A model generated the notes under the pieces. It was not told the DNA's origin and searched no databases. It saw nothing but the letters and a program-made list of their open reading frames with translations. A stretch of 64,000 nt of DNA from Haloarcula regularis. Lineage in GTDB: Archaea; Halobacteriota; Halobacteria; Halobacteriales; Haloarculaceae. This document shows positions 1 through 12,579 of the stretch, piece by piece; positions within the stretch are counted from its first letter, which is position 1, and every line of letters begins with the position of its first letter. Made by a program: the position numbers and the translations under genes. Location: positions 1 through 64,000 of the forward strand of contig NZ_CP119794.1 of the NCBI RefSeq assembly GCF_029338315.1. The letters run 5' to 3'.

Positions 1-155
1 CCCTGCGGTCCGCCGTCAAGATGGAATCTGATGTGAGCCCACGGACCCATACAGCAGTTACCATTGATTTGGAATCAATGGGTTACGCTTCCGACGGAGT
101 GATACCACACTCAGACGTTGCATCGCGCAACGCCCGCCGCTGACTCAGTCAGCAC
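1..155 (+). other. pre-16S leader with left arm of the 16S processing stem
   Basis: No gene is visible here. Positions 33-58 are nearly the exact reverse complement of 1695-1721 downstream of 16S (one extra base in the right arm and one G-U step), so the two arms form the long helix that brackets pre-16S rRNA in archaea and is cut by the splicing endonuclease at a bulge-helix-bulge. Positions 61-69 and 73-81 form a 9-bp hairpin with a 3-nt loop, and another hairpin (GTTGC/GCAAC) lies near 109-125. The operon promoters must lie upstream of the window. Confidence 0.8.
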
Positions 156-1626
<1,471 letters not shown>

Positions 1627-1993
1627 CAGAACGGGACTGAGGTTCTACCTCAGCCCACAATCGTTGTCGGCATCCGCCGACGACACCGAAGCGGACTGCT
1701 GTATGGGCCCGCTGGGCTCACGAGACCTATCCGAGGCGGATACCCCTTCCGGGGTGTCGGGTGCAACTCCCGACGGGTCCGTACTTCGTGTCGCGCCCGA
1801 ATCGCTCCCTTAAGTGTGGGACGGGGTTCGGATGTGATACGACGACTGATGCACCAGCCCGGGTGAAACCGCGGCTGGGAAGGGTCGACTCGCCCACCTC
1901 TCCCACCTTGGGGGCGAGAATGAAACCGTGTGTACGTGCGATCCAGGCGTCCACTGGACTCGTTCAGTGCAGTTTAGCGAGTCACAATTGACG
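1627..1993 (+). other. 16S-23S internal spacer, no tRNA gene, with both processing-stem arms
   Basis: About 370 nt. Positions 1695-1721 pair with 33-58 (16S processing stem). Positions 1932-1988 pair with 4927-4975 (23S processing stem). Two strong hairpins are visible near 1635-1655 (CTGAGG/CCTCAG) and 1737-1758 (ATACCCC/GGGGTGT). I looked for the tRNA-Ala(UGC) usually found here in euryarchaea and found neither a T-arm nor an anticodon arm. A 77-nt tract at 1705-1781 has acceptor-like and T-stem-like ends, but its first part belongs to the processing stem and it has no anticodon loop. Confidence 0.8.
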
Positions 1994-4916
<2,923 letters not shown>

Positions 4917-4926
4917 TCATACGCAC

Positions 4927-4975
4927 TGTGACTCGTTGCATGAACGAGTCCAGGCGCAAACTGGATCGCACGTAC
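4927..4975 (+). other. right arm of the 23S processing stem
   Basis: The segment GTGACTCG...ACTGGATCGCACGTAC is complementary to 1932-1988 in three blocks (CGAGTCAC, TGGACTCGTTCA, GTACGTGCGATCCA). It closes the helix around 23S rRNA that archaeal splicing endonuclease cuts. This spacer shows no other gene before the tRNA-like element. Confidence 0.75.
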
Positions 4976-4992
4976 CCACGGTGGTAGGACCG

Positions 4993-5040
4993 ACCGAGAC
5001 CTGGTCTGGTACTCTCGTGGTTCGATTCCACGACTCGGCG
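4993..5040 (+). other. tRNA-like element immediately before 5S rRNA
   Basis: A perfect T-arm (CGTGG TTCGATT CCACG) is followed by an acceptor-like 3' strand (ACTCGG) that pairs with CCGAG at 4994-4998. There is no anticodon arm, so it is not a tRNA. In Haloferax volcanii a tRNA-like element at this place directs tRNase Z to cut exactly at the 5' end of 5S rRNA. Here the element ends one base before the expected 5S start, which fits the same role. Confidence 0.75.
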
Positions 5041-5163
5041 TTAAGGCGGCCATAGCGGCGGGGTTGCCTCCCGTACCCATCCCGAACACGGAAGATAAGC
5101 CCGCCAGCGTTCCGGTGAGTACTGGAGTGCGCGAGCCTCTGGGAAACTCGGTTCGCCGCCGAC
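5041..5163 (+). rRNA. rrf: 5S ribosomal RNA
   Basis: About 122 nt closely matching the haloarchaeal 5S pattern: a 5' end TTAAGGCGGCC pairing with the 3' end GGTTCGCCGCC, with CCCGTACCCATCCCGAACACG in loops B and C. The 5' end follows the tRNA-like element directly. No tRNA-Cys follows, although some haloarchaeal rRNA operons have one. Confidence 0.95.
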
Positions 5164-5178
5164 CATTCATACTTTATT

Positions 5179-5219
5179 GCCCTCGGAGAGAGCCATCTAT
5201 GGCGCTCCCCGGGGCTTTT
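5179..5219 (+). terminator. rRNA operon terminator-like hairpin
   Basis: An imperfect 16-17 bp stem (5179-5195 with 5200-5215, loop TCTA) is followed by TTTT. It lies 16 nt after 5S, where the operon should end. Confidence 0.55.
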
Positions 5220-5285
5220 CGTATTTGTACAGCGACCGCGACAGCCGTGAGTGCCGTTTTTGGCTGTGCCGGCCGACGCTCGCGT

Positions 5286-5665
5286 ATGGACGACAGCGAA
5301 CCGGTGCACGTCCCGGGCACGATCTATCATCTCCCGGACGGCGAAACGGAGTACGCAAAGCGAGTGTTTCGCAACGCAGAGAACCTGTGTGACGACGAGA
5401 CGGTCGCCGGCGAGGTGGTGATCGTCTGCAACTCGGCGGGGTCTCGCACGTGTTGGACCCGTCGACGGTCGAACCGGCGGTGTTGTGGGTGCTCGACCGC
5501 GGGGTCACCGTCGTCGCCTGTCGGAACTCGCTCGACAGTCGCGACGCCCGCGGCGGTGCCGACGACGGCGCTACCGGGAACGGTCGGCAGCGGGCGAACT
5601 GGTGGGCAATCCCGCCGTTCCGGGCACTCGAGACCGTCTGGGGCCGAGTGGCCCGCCCCAGGTAG
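5286..5665 (+). pseudogene. DsrE/DsrF-like small protein, frameshifted as sequenced
   Basis: The first frame gives the start of a DsrE-like domain (ETEYAKRVFRNAENLCDDE, then VVIVCNSAG). The fold continues in another frame (VSHVLDPSTVEPAVLWVLDR, then VTVVACRNSLDSRDA). Adding one G to the run at 5438-5441 joins them into about 126 residues, with the small-residue strand ends and the ACRNSL segment typical of the family. DsrE-like proteins handle sulfur or sulfur-modified groups, but many haloarchaeal members have no known role. It stands alone between the rRNA operon and a convergent gene. The indel may be a sequencing error. Confidence 0.6.
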
Positions 5666-5761
5666 TGGATATATTTGCCGCTAAATGCCACGATTCGAGT
5701 CAGAGAACCGACTGGAAGCCGGTTTGGGGTTACGTCGGGATAACCGGCCGTCCCTGGGTGG

Positions 5762-7855
5762 TCACCTCTCGAGGGCTGTCGTGGCCCTGACGTCGGCCGC
5801 GGACCGGCCGACCTCGACGGTGTAGGTCCCGGCGTCGACGGTCCATCCGTCGTCGGGGTCGTACCGGGACCGGGCGAGGTCGGCGAGGTCGACGGCGACG
5901 CGCTCGGATTCGCCCGCGTCGAGTTCGACGGCGGCTGCCCCGGCGAACTCGCGGACCGGGCGGTCGACACCCTCGACCTGTGGCGGGCGGACGTAGGCCT
6001 GGACGACCTCCCGCCCGCGGCGGTCCGCGACGTTCTCGACGGTGACCGAGACCGTCTCGCCGTCGACCGTCGGCTCGCCGTACTCGAAGGTCGCGAAGGA
6101 GTGGCCGTGGCCGAACGGGTAGGTGGGCTGGGCGTCGGTGGCGTCGAAGTGGCGGTAGCCGACGAAGACGCCCTCGTCGTAGCTGGCCACGCCGTCGACG
6201 CCGGGGAACCGCCGCTCGTCGCTCGTGGGGTAGGCCGCCTCGGGCGCGAAGGTGACCGGGAGGCGCCCGCCGGGGTCGCTGTCGCCGTAGAGCACGGACG
6301 CGACGGCGTCGCCGTCGGCCTGCCCGGGGTACCAGGCCTCGAGGACGGCGGCGACGTCCTCGCGCCAGGGCGTCTCGACGGGGCCGCCAGAGCGCAGGAC
6401 CACCACGGTCCGGTCGTTCGCGCCGGCGACCGCCTCGATCAGTTCGTCCTGTCGCCCGGGAAGCGCCAGCGAGTCGCGGTCCCTGGCCTCGGTGGTCGTG
6501 TCGCGGACGAACACCACGGCGACGTCGGCGGCCGCGGCGGCGTCGACGGCTCGCTCGAGCGATGGCTCCCGGTCCGGTGCGTCGCTCTCGGACTCCTCGC
6601 GGCCGCCCTCGACGAACGGCAGGAGGTCGAACAGCGAGACGTCCTCGATCTCGGGGATGCCGCGGGTCACGGTCACCGCGCCGTCCGCCCGGGCCCGGAC
6701 CCCTTCGACGGGCGTCACCGCGTGGAACGGCGTGGTCTCGGAGGACCCGCCGCCGCCGACCTTCGCCTCGTAGACGTGCGGGCCGACGACGGCGACGTCG
6801 ACCCCGCCGGCCAGCGGCAGGACGCCGTCGTTCTCGAGCAGGACCGTTCCGCGGGTGGCGAGACGTTTCGCGAGGTCGCGGTGGCGCTCGCTGTCGAGTT
6901 CCCCCTCGCCTCGTTCGCCGTCGAGGTGACCGGTCCGGGCGAACTGCTCGAGGACCCGCCGGACCATGTCGTCGAGACGCTCGGCGGGCACCTCGCCAGC
7001 CTCGATGGCCGCCGCCAGCGGGTCGCCGAACAGGCCTGCGTGCGTGGCATCGGGGATGCCGTCGGGCCACTCGAACGCCTCGAGGTCGGCGTCCTCGTTC
7101 TCGGCGGGCACCCCCGGCATCTCCAGGTCCAGCCCCGCGTTCGCCGCGCCGACCGTCGTTTCCAGGCCGTACCAGTCCGAGACGACGTAGCCCGAAAAGT
7201 CCCACTCGCCTTTCAGCACGTCGCCGACGAGGCGCCCGTGGTCGCTCATGTGGGTTCCGTTGACTCGGTTGTAGGCAGTCATCACCGATCCGGCGCCGGC
7301 CTCGACGGCCGCCCGGAACGGCGGGAGGTACAGTTCGCGCAGCGTCCGCTCGTCGACGTCGGCGCTGACGCTCGTCCGGTGGGTCTCCTGGTTGTTGGCG
7401 ACGTAGTGTTTCACCGTCGCGACGACGTCCTCGGACTCGATGCCGGAGACGAGCGCCGACCCCACCGAACTCGCCAGCACGGGGTCCTCCGAGAGGTACT
7501 CGAAGTTCCGGCCACAGTGTGGCACCCGGACGACGTTCACGCCGGGCGCGAGCAACGCGTCCTGATTCAGCGCCGTCGCCTCGCGCGCCATCGCGGCGCC
7601 CTGCTCGCGGGCCAGGTCGGGATCGAACGTCGCCGCCGTCGCCAGCGAGGCCGGGAAGGCCGTCGCCCGCTCGCCCTCGGCCCGGATACCCAGCGGCCCG
7701 TCGACGAGTCGGATGGGCGGAATCCCCAGTCGGCCGACGCCCGGCAGGTAGCCTGTCGCGGTGCCCTCGGGGTCGACGGCCCCGTGGACGAGCGAGCGTT
7801 TCTCCGCGGGGGTCAGCGCCTGCACGAGGGCCTCGACCCCGTCCGTGTCAGTCAT
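5762..7855 (-). CDS. beta-glucosidase-like glycoside hydrolase family 3 protein
   Basis: The 697-residue protein should hydrolyse beta-linked glucosides or related sugars. It has the full GH3 layout: an N-terminal TIM-like barrel with KHYVANNQETHR at 149-160 and the nucleophile motif VVSDWYG (Asp about 227), a middle alpha/beta sandwich with repeated VLLENDGVLPL and VVLRSGGPVETPW segments, and a C-terminal fibronectin III-like domain after the YPFGHGHSFATFEYG loop. No signal peptide is visible, so it is probably cytoplasmic. I chose the ATG at 7855 because family homology begins there; the open frame continues far upstream without homology. It is divergent from the VOC gene, with 75 bp between the starts. 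Confidence 0.9.
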   Translation of the reverse strand: MTDTDGVEALVQALTPAEKRSLVHGAVDPEGTATGYLPGVGRLGIPPIRLVDGPLGIRAEGERATAFPASLATAATFDPDLAREQGAAMAREATALNQDALLAPGVNVVRVPHCGRNFEYLSEDPVLASSVGSALVSGIESEDVVATVKHYVANNQETHRTSVSADVDERTLRELYLPPFRAAVEAGAGSVMTAYNRVNGTHMSDHGRLVGDVLKGEWDFSGYVVSDWYGLETTVGAANAGLDLEMPGVPAENEDADLEAFEWPDGIPDATHAGLFGDPLAAAIEAGEVPAERLDDMVRRVLEQFARTGHLDGERGEGELDSERHRDLAKRLATRGTVLLENDGVLPLAGGVDVAVVGPHVYEAKVGGGGSSETTPFHAVTPVEGVRARADGAVTVTRGIPEIEDVSLFDLLPFVEGGREESESDAPDREPSLERAVDAAAAADVAVVFVRDTTTEARDRDSLALPGRQDELIEAVAGANDRTVVVLRSGGPVETPWREDVAAVLEAWYPGQADGDAVASVLYGDSDPGGRLPVTFAPEAAYPTSDERRFPGVDGVASYDEGVFVGYRHFDATDAQPTYPFGHGHSFATFEYGEPTVDGETVSVTVENVADRRGREVVQAYVRPPQVEGVDRPVREFAGAAAVELDAGESERVAVDLADLARSRYDPDDGWTVDAGTYTVEVGRSAADVRATTALER

Positions 7856-7930
7856 ACCTCGACCGCCGGGCCGCGCGGATATAGGCGTTGGGTGCGCGTC
7901 GTTTATCCCCCGGTCAGACGAAGGTACCGT

Positions 7931-8773
7931 ATGCCCGACACCGGTACCATCCACCCCGAGACGACCGTCGGCCGGGTCGCACTCACCGTCGCCGACCCCG
8001 ACGGACTCGCCACCTTCTACGAGACGGTCGTCGGCCTCGTCGTCCACGACCGGACCGACGAGCGGGTCGTCCTGGGCGACGGGACGACGCCGCTGCTCGA
8101 ACTCGTCGCCGCCCCGGACCGACCCGAGCGGGGCCGCGACGAGGCCGGCCTGTTCCACCTCGCCGTCCGCGTCCCCACGAGAGCGGCACTCGGCGCGGCA
8201 CTGGAGCGCGTCGAGGCCGGCGCGCGACTCGACGGGGCCGCCGACCACCACGTCAGCGAGGCGCTCTACCTCTCGGACCCGGAGGGAAACGGGGTCGAGA
8301 TATACCGTGACCGCCCGCGCGGTGAGTGGCCGGAGACCGCCGACGGCCGGGTCCAGATGGACACGCTGCCCCTCTCGCTCGATGAGTTGCGCGCCGAGAG
8401 CGACGGCGGCGAGCGGGTTCCCGCGGGGACCGACGTCGGCCACGTCCACCTCGAGGTGACCGACGTCGAGGCCGCGCGAGCGTTCTACGTCGACACGCTC
8501 GGGCTGAGGCGTCGCCAAGAGATGCGGGGGGCGCTGTTCGTCGCCGCCGGCGACTATCACCACCATCTCGGCCTGAACCCCTGGCGCGGGCGGACCGCGC
8601 CACAGCGCGGGCGCGGGCTGGCGTGGTTCGAACTCCGCCTCCCCGACGCGGCGGCCCTCGCGGCGGTCAGGGAGCACCTCGAAGCGGCGGACGTCGCGGT
8701 GACGGACAGAGACGACGGCATCGCCGTGACGGCCCCGGACGACGTCTCGCTCCGCCTTCGAGTGGGTGTGTGA
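7931..8773 (+). CDS. VOC-family (glyoxalase/extradiol dioxygenase-like) protein, two domains
   Basis: The 280-residue protein carries two vicinal-oxygen-chelate repeats: residues about 10-125 (VGRVALTVADPDGLATFYET ... GVEIYRDRPRGEWPE) and about 165-280 (VGHVHLEVTDVEAARAFYVD). The arrangement resembles CatE/YfiE-type catechol 2,3-dioxygenases of Bacillus and common haloarchaeal relatives. Likely metal ligands are the His in each first strand and the Glu in GVEIYRD. The substrate cannot be told from sequence. No partner genes for aromatic breakdown are nearby. Confidence 0.8.
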   Translation: MPDTGTIHPETTVGRVALTVADPDGLATFYETVVGLVVHDRTDERVVLGDGTTPLLELVAAPDRPERGRDEAGLFHLAVRVPTRAALGAALERVEAGARLDGAADHHVSEALYLSDPEGNGVEIYRDRPRGEWPETADGRVQMDTLPLSLDELRAESDGGERVPAGTDVGHVHLEVTDVEAARAFYVDTLGLRRRQEMRGALFVAAGDYHHHLGLNPWRGRTAPQRGRGLAWFELRLPDAAALAAVREHLEAADVAVTDRDDGIAVTAPDDVSLRLRVGV

Positions 8774-8878
8774 GTCGCCCACGTCCCGCACGGTCCGGAG
8801 GAAACGACTCAAGACCGTCGGGCCGGTACAGACGGTATGACCGCAACGGACAGCGACGTGTCGTCGGAGGGAAGCTGA

Positions 8879-9521
8879 ATGTCGGGGCCACACCAGGGCC
8901 AGCCGCTCGTCACGGCGGGGACGCCACTCGAGGACGCCCGCGCCGCCGCGATTCTGGTTCACGGGCGGGGTGCGACGGCCCGGAGTATCGTCCAGATGGG
9001 CGAGGAGGTCCACGAGGAGGGCCTGGCGCTGCTCGCGCCGCAGGCGGCCCGGAACACCTGGTACCCAGTCGTTCCTGGCGCCCGTCGAGCAGAACGAACC
9101 GGGCCGCTCGTCGGGCCTGCAGGCGATTCGCGACGCCATCGAGGGGGTCGAGGCGGCCGGCGTCCCCACGGAGCGGGTCATGTTGCTCGGGTTCTCCCAG
9201 GGAGCCTGTCTCGCGAGCGAGTTCGTCGCGCGCACCCCGCGGCGCTACGGCGCGCTCGTGGCACTGAGCGGCGGCCTCATCGGCGAGTCTGTCGACCCCG
9301 ACGACTACGAGGGCGACCTCGAGGGGACGCCCGTGTTCGTCGGATGCAGCGACGTCGACCCGCACATCCCGCTCGAGCGGGTCCAGGTCACGACCGAGGT
9401 GTTCGAGCGACTGGGCGGTGACGTCGACGAGCGCATCTACGAGGGAATGGGTCACGGCGTGAACGAGGACGAACTCTCGGCCGTCGCGGAACTCGTCGTC
9501 GACCTGCTGGACGGGGAGTGA
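8879..9521 (+). pseudogene. phospholipase/carboxylesterase (alpha/beta hydrolase), frameshifted as sequenced
   Basis: About 214 residues when one base is restored near 9064-9066, where the frame changes from TWYPVVPG to SFLAPVEQNEPG. The repaired protein has the PF02230 pattern: oxyanion HGRG (about 21-24), nucleophile elbow GFSQG, acid in FVGCSDVDPHIP, and His in MGHGVNEDE. These enzymes cleave short acyl esters or lysophospholipids in the cytoplasm. The start ATG at 8879 begins family homology. All catalytic elements are kept, so a sequencing slip in the CCC run is more likely than decay. Confidence 0.75.
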
Positions 9522-9581
9522 CGGGGCCGGGGGGTGTGCCGGACCCCGATACGACGATTCCGGGCCGACCGTACGTAGCGG

Positions 9582-9589
9582 TATATAAC
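9582..9589 (+). promoter_or_regulatory. TATA box for the DUF3179 gene
   Basis: GTATATAAC in a G+C-rich surround, about 75 nt before the ATG at 9661, which would give a leader of about 45-50 nt. Confidence 0.45.
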
Positions 9590-9660
9590 TGCGGAGGCGG
9601 TCGTGTGCGGTTACCGGTGCCTCACCGCGAGGTTTTGCCGCTGGCGCGACCAGTAGGTGT

Positions 9661-10776
9661 ATGGACACGAAACGCCGGACCTTCCTGCGCGTGCTCGGTG
9701 CCGCAGGCGTGGCCGGCCTCGCCGGCTGTACCGGAACCGGGGGGTCTGGGACTCGCTCGGACACCGAGACCGAGGGCGGCGGGACGTCGACGACGGCGGG
9801 CGGGGCGACGACTGGCGAAAGCGGCGCCCGCCCGCCGACGGCCGACCGGCGCCTGTTCCTGGGCCACGACGTCGAAACGATTCGAGGCGAGATTACCAGC
9901 GGCGGCGTGCCGAAAGACGGTATCCCGGCCATCGACGACCCGCAGTTCGCATCCGCCGACGAGGCGACGGTAGACCCCGGCGACCCGGTGTTCGGAGCGG
10001 TCCGCGACGGCGAAGCGAAGGCCTACCCCCAGTCGATACTCGTCTGGCACGAGATCGTCAACGACGTGCTCGGCGGGGACCCGGTGGCGATAACCTACTG
10101 CCCGCTGACCGGCACCGCCCAGGGCTTCGAGCGCGGGCCGGTCGAGTTCGGGACGTCGGGCGACCTGGTCAACTCGAACCTGGTGATGTACGACCGCGGG
10201 ACCGACAGCCGGTGGCCCCAGGTGATCGGCACCGCCGTCGAGGGCCCGATGGAGGGCCAGTCGCTCCGGGAGTTCCGGGTCGTCTGGACCTCCTGGGAGC
10301 ACTGGCGGGCGTTCTACCCCGACACCGTGGTCCTGACCGACGAGACGGGCTTCTCCCGGCGGTACGGGTCGGACCCCTACGGCCAGTACAACCCCGACGG
10401 GGGGTCCTACACCAGCGACCGGACCATCTTCTCGCCGCTGGTGAGCGACGACCGGACCCACCCGAAGGACGTCGTCGTCGGCACCCGGACGACCGAGGGC
10501 GCGCTCTCGTTCGACAAGGCGTCGCTGCTGGACGAACGGGTACTGCGCGGGGCTATCGGCGAGACGGACTACGTCGCCGTCGCCGATCCGGCCCTCGAGA
10601 CGGGCTACGTCTACGAGACCAGCGAGAAAACGACAGTCACGGCCGACGGCGAGGGCTACCGGGTCGACAGCGAGACCTATGCGGCGGCCGACCTGCCGCT
10701 CGAGCGGACGCTCGCGTTCGACGGCATGTGGTTCGCGTGGGCGGGCTTCTACCCGGGGATTCCGTATGTCGAGTGA
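9661..10776 (+). CDS. DUF3179 domain Tat lipoprotein
   Basis: The 371-residue protein begins with a twin-arginine signal (KRRTFLRVLGAAGVAGLAGC) ending in a lipobox Cys, so it should be exported folded and anchored to the outer face of the membrane. A Ser/Thr/Gly-rich linker (about 25-60) leads to a DUF3179 domain with the marks WHEIVNDVLGGDPVAITYCP, VNSNLVMYDRGTDSRWPQ and YPDTVVL...GFSRRYGSDPY. The family's function is unknown. The membrane-protein gene downstream overlaps it by 11 nt, so the two are probably translated together and may form an envelope pair. Confidence 0.85.
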   Translation: MDTKRRTFLRVLGAAGVAGLAGCTGTGGSGTRSDTETEGGGTSTTAGGATTGESGARPPTADRRLFLGHDVETIRGEITSGGVPKDGIPAIDDPQFASADEATVDPGDPVFGAVRDGEAKAYPQSILVWHEIVNDVLGGDPVAITYCPLTGTAQGFERGPVEFGTSGDLVNSNLVMYDRGTDSRWPQVIGTAVEGPMEGQSLREFRVVWTSWEHWRAFYPDTVVLTDETGFSRRYGSDPYGQYNPDGGSYTSDRTIFSPLVSDDRTHPKDVVVGTRTTEGALSFDKASLLDERVLRGAIGETDYVAVADPALETGYVYETSEKTTVTADGEGYRVDSETYAAADLPLERTLAFDGMWFAWAGFYPGIPYVE

Positions 10777-11374
10777 GGTCTCGACCGGGGATCGGACCGT
10801 GCTCGGCCGGACGCTGGGACTGCTGAGCAACACGGCCGTGGCCGTCCGCGGGGCGATGACCCGGCGGGACGGACAGAGCGCTTTCGCCGTCGCCGCGGTG
10901 GTCTACCTCGTGGTCTACCTGTACGGGCTCTCGCACCTGGGTACCGGCCCCTGGGGATTCGAACTCTCCGCCGTCGAGAACCCGTTGGCCCGCGCGTTCC
11001 GACCGGTCGGCCCCTTCCAGTGGGAGCCCGTGGCCCTGCTCGTCGTCGGCCCCGTCGAACTGCTCGTCGCCCCGTTGAACCTCGCGCTCGGGGGTGTGCT
11101 GGCGACTCTCGTCGGCCTGAACTTCGGCGTCTCGCTGGTCGCGTGGCGCGGCCCGAAAGCCTGCCGCATCGGCCCCGGCGCCGGCGCGGCCGCCGGGATT
11201 CCGGGGCTGCTCTCGGGCGTGGTCTGCTGTGGCCCGACCGTCCTGCTGGTCGTCGGCGTCCAGGCCAGCGCCGGCGTCCTGACGGTGTTCCAGTGGCTCC
11301 TTCCCGTCGCCGTCGTCGCGCTGCTGGGGACGCTGCTATGGGTGGGGACGAAGGTCCAGCCGGACGCGGTCTGA
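10766..11374 (+). CDS. polytopic membrane protein paired with the DUF3179 lipoprotein
   Basis: 202 residues with about five hydrophobic segments (near 38-57, 85-105, 108-125, 138-160, 168-190). The fourth contains a Cys-Cys-Gly-Pro motif (SGVVCCGPTVLLVVG) that could bind a metal or form a redox pair in the membrane. No known transporter family is recognised. The start overlaps the DUF3179 stop by 11 nt, showing tight coupling. Confidence 0.75.
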   Translation: MSSEVSTGDRTVLGRTLGLLSNTAVAVRGAMTRRDGQSAFAVAAVVYLVVYLYGLSHLGTGPWGFELSAVENPLARAFRPVGPFQWEPVALLVVGPVELLVAPLNLALGGVLATLVGLNFGVSLVAWRGPKACRIGPGAGAAAGIPGLLSGVVCCGPTVLLVVGVQASAGVLTVFQWLLPVAVVALLGTLLWVGTKVQPDAV

Positions 11375-11382
11375 ACCGGACC

Positions 11383-11874
11383 TTACATCTGGAGATCGTA
11401 CGTTTCCAGCAGCTCCGGCGTCGCCTCGAGGTCGGCCTCGAAGCCGTAGCGCTCGCCGATGGCGAGGAACTGCGGGGCCCACGTCTCGTCGGTCGGGTCC
11501 GGCGTCCCGAGGTCGGCTACTTCCTCGAAGAACTCCGAGAACTCGCCCGGCGCGATTATCTCGAGGAACCGGAGCGGCTCGTCGCCGGCGTTCCAGAACG
11601 TGTGCCATCGGCCCCGGCCCTTGACGACCGACTCACCGGCCGGGACCGTCGTCACCTCGTCGTCGGCGAGGACCGTCATCTCGCCCTCGAGGACGTGGGA
11701 GATCTCGTCCTCGCGGCTGTGCCGGTGCAGCGGCGCCGCGAGTGTGTGGGGCGGGAGCGTGTGCTCGACGATGGCCACGTTCGCTTCGTTCTCGGTGCAC
11801 GAGATGTCGAGGCGAGCGCCCAGCTGGCCGAGCATGACGTCGTATTTCTCCGGGGGAGCGGTTGTCGAACTCAT
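11383..11874 (-). CDS. cupin-domain protein
   Basis: 163 residues with a single cupin barrel. Motif 1 is PLHRHSREDEISHVLEGEM (His, His, Glu and His-type metal ligands at about 48-61) and motif 2 is GRGRWHTFWNAGDEPLRFLE. A tail of about 40 residues (FSEFFEEVADLG) resembles quercetin-dioxygenase-like cupins. It probably binds a divalent metal; the reaction is unknown. The ATG at 11874 precedes the family match and the upstream frame has no homology. The gene converges on the membrane-protein gene with 8 bp between the stops. Confidence 0.8.
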   Translation of the reverse strand: MSSTTAPPEKYDVMLGQLGARLDISCTENEANVAIVEHTLPPHTLAAPLHRHSREDEISHVLEGEMTVLADDEVTTVPAGESVVKGRGRWHTFWNAGDEPLRFLEIIAPGEFSEFFEEVADLGTPDPTDETWAPQFLAIGERYGFEADLEATPELLETYDLQM

Positions 11875-12032
11875 CGAGGCTCTAGGACGGCGGCCGATAA
11901 CATAAACTAGCACTGACACATCCTCCGTCACGAACGTCGCGAACGCGAAGCGTCTTCTGACTCGCGGAGAACGGCGGCTCCGTCGACGTCCAGGCACAGT
12001 TGAGCGGGACGTTCTGAGCGGGGCCGCGGTTC

Positions 12033-12461
12033 TCACTCCACGTCGGCGAGCGTCCCGAAGTCGTCGACCGGAACCACCGAATAGTCGATGTTGAGCGTGT
12101 CTTTCGTCGCGCGGATCTTGCCCACGAACGACGATATCTCCTCGAGGTCCCCCTCGAGGACGAACAGTTCCATACAGCGGTGTTCGCCGACGTGACTGTG
12201 GAAGTTCGAGGCGACGATGCCTTCGTGTTCGTGCCGGAGGTGCATCATCTTCTCCTCGACGCTCGTCGTCTCGTAGTCGAACAGGACGGTGACGATGCCC
12301 ATGAGCTTCCGCCCCTCGAGGCGCTTGTCCTCGAACTCGCCCAGCAGGTTCCGGCTGGCTTCCCTGATGATCTCGCTCCGGCCGGTGTAGCCGTGCTCCT
12401 CGGCGAACTCGTCGATGCGCTCGAGCAGCGATTCCGGCATCGAGACGCTGACTACGGTCAT
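12033..12461 (-). CDS. nikR: NikR-like ribbon-helix-helix metalloregulator
   Basis: 142 residues. Residues 1-45 form a CopG-type ribbon-helix-helix DNA-binding domain ([17 protein letters not shown]), and residues 55-140 an ACT-like regulatory domain. The nickel site of the family is recognisable: [13 protein letters not shown] gives His88, His90 and Cys96, with His77 or His79 nearby as the fourth ligand. NikR represses nickel uptake genes in bacteria, but no nickel transporter is in this window. It diverges from the VWA-kinase-phosphatase operon across 118 bp, so those genes are possible targets. Confidence 0.85.
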   Translation of the reverse strand: MTVVSVSMPESLLERIDEFAEEHGYTGRSEIIREASRNLLGEFEDKRLEGRKLMGIVTVLFDYETTSVEEKMMHLRHEHEGIVASNFHSHVGEHRCMELFVLEGDLEEISSFVGKIRATKDTLNIDYSVVPVDDFGTLADVE

Positions 12462-12465
12462 GTAT

Positions 12466-12558
12466 TAATCGGAGGGGACTAAACTATTAAGGATTACTGA
12501 ACCCGACAGTTTGCCGTGGAACACCCAACCGCCCTCCCAGGGAAAACTTATAATCGGA
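12466..12558. promoter_or_regulatory. divergent nikR/VWA promoter region with repeated TAATCGGA
   Basis: On the minus strand CTTAATAGTTTA (12481-12492) is a TATA-like box 20-31 nt before the nikR ATG. On the plus strand AACTTATAATC (12546-12556) is a TATA box about 25-33 nt before the VWA ATG. Both genes therefore look leaderless. The octamer TAATCGGA occurs at 12466-12473, between the nikR TATA box and start, and again at 12551-12558, overlapping the VWA TATA box. It is a candidate operator for the ribbon-helix-helix protein; this is inference. Confidence 0.5.
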
Positions 12559-12579
12559 TAGTCTGACCAGCTTCACAGT

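Noticed and set aside
1705..1781. A 77-nt tract in the rRNA spacer with acceptor-like (GGGCCCG/CGGGTCC) and T-stem-like (TCGGG/CCCGA) pairings, like a tRNA
   Set aside because: Its first 17 bases belong to the 16S processing stem, the middle is an 8-bp hairpin rather than an anticodon arm, and the T-loop lacks TTC. It is a chance resemblance.
5286..5665. Programmed frameshifting as an explanation for the DsrE-like break
   Set aside because: There is no slippery heptamer with a clear downstream structure, and nine similar breaks in the window point to sequencing indels.
5730..9235. Very long open frames overlapping the GH3 gene on both strands
   Set aside because: High G+C removes stop codons in alternate frames. 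The Arg/Pro/Gly-rich products have no family match, while one frame gives a full GH3 enzyme.
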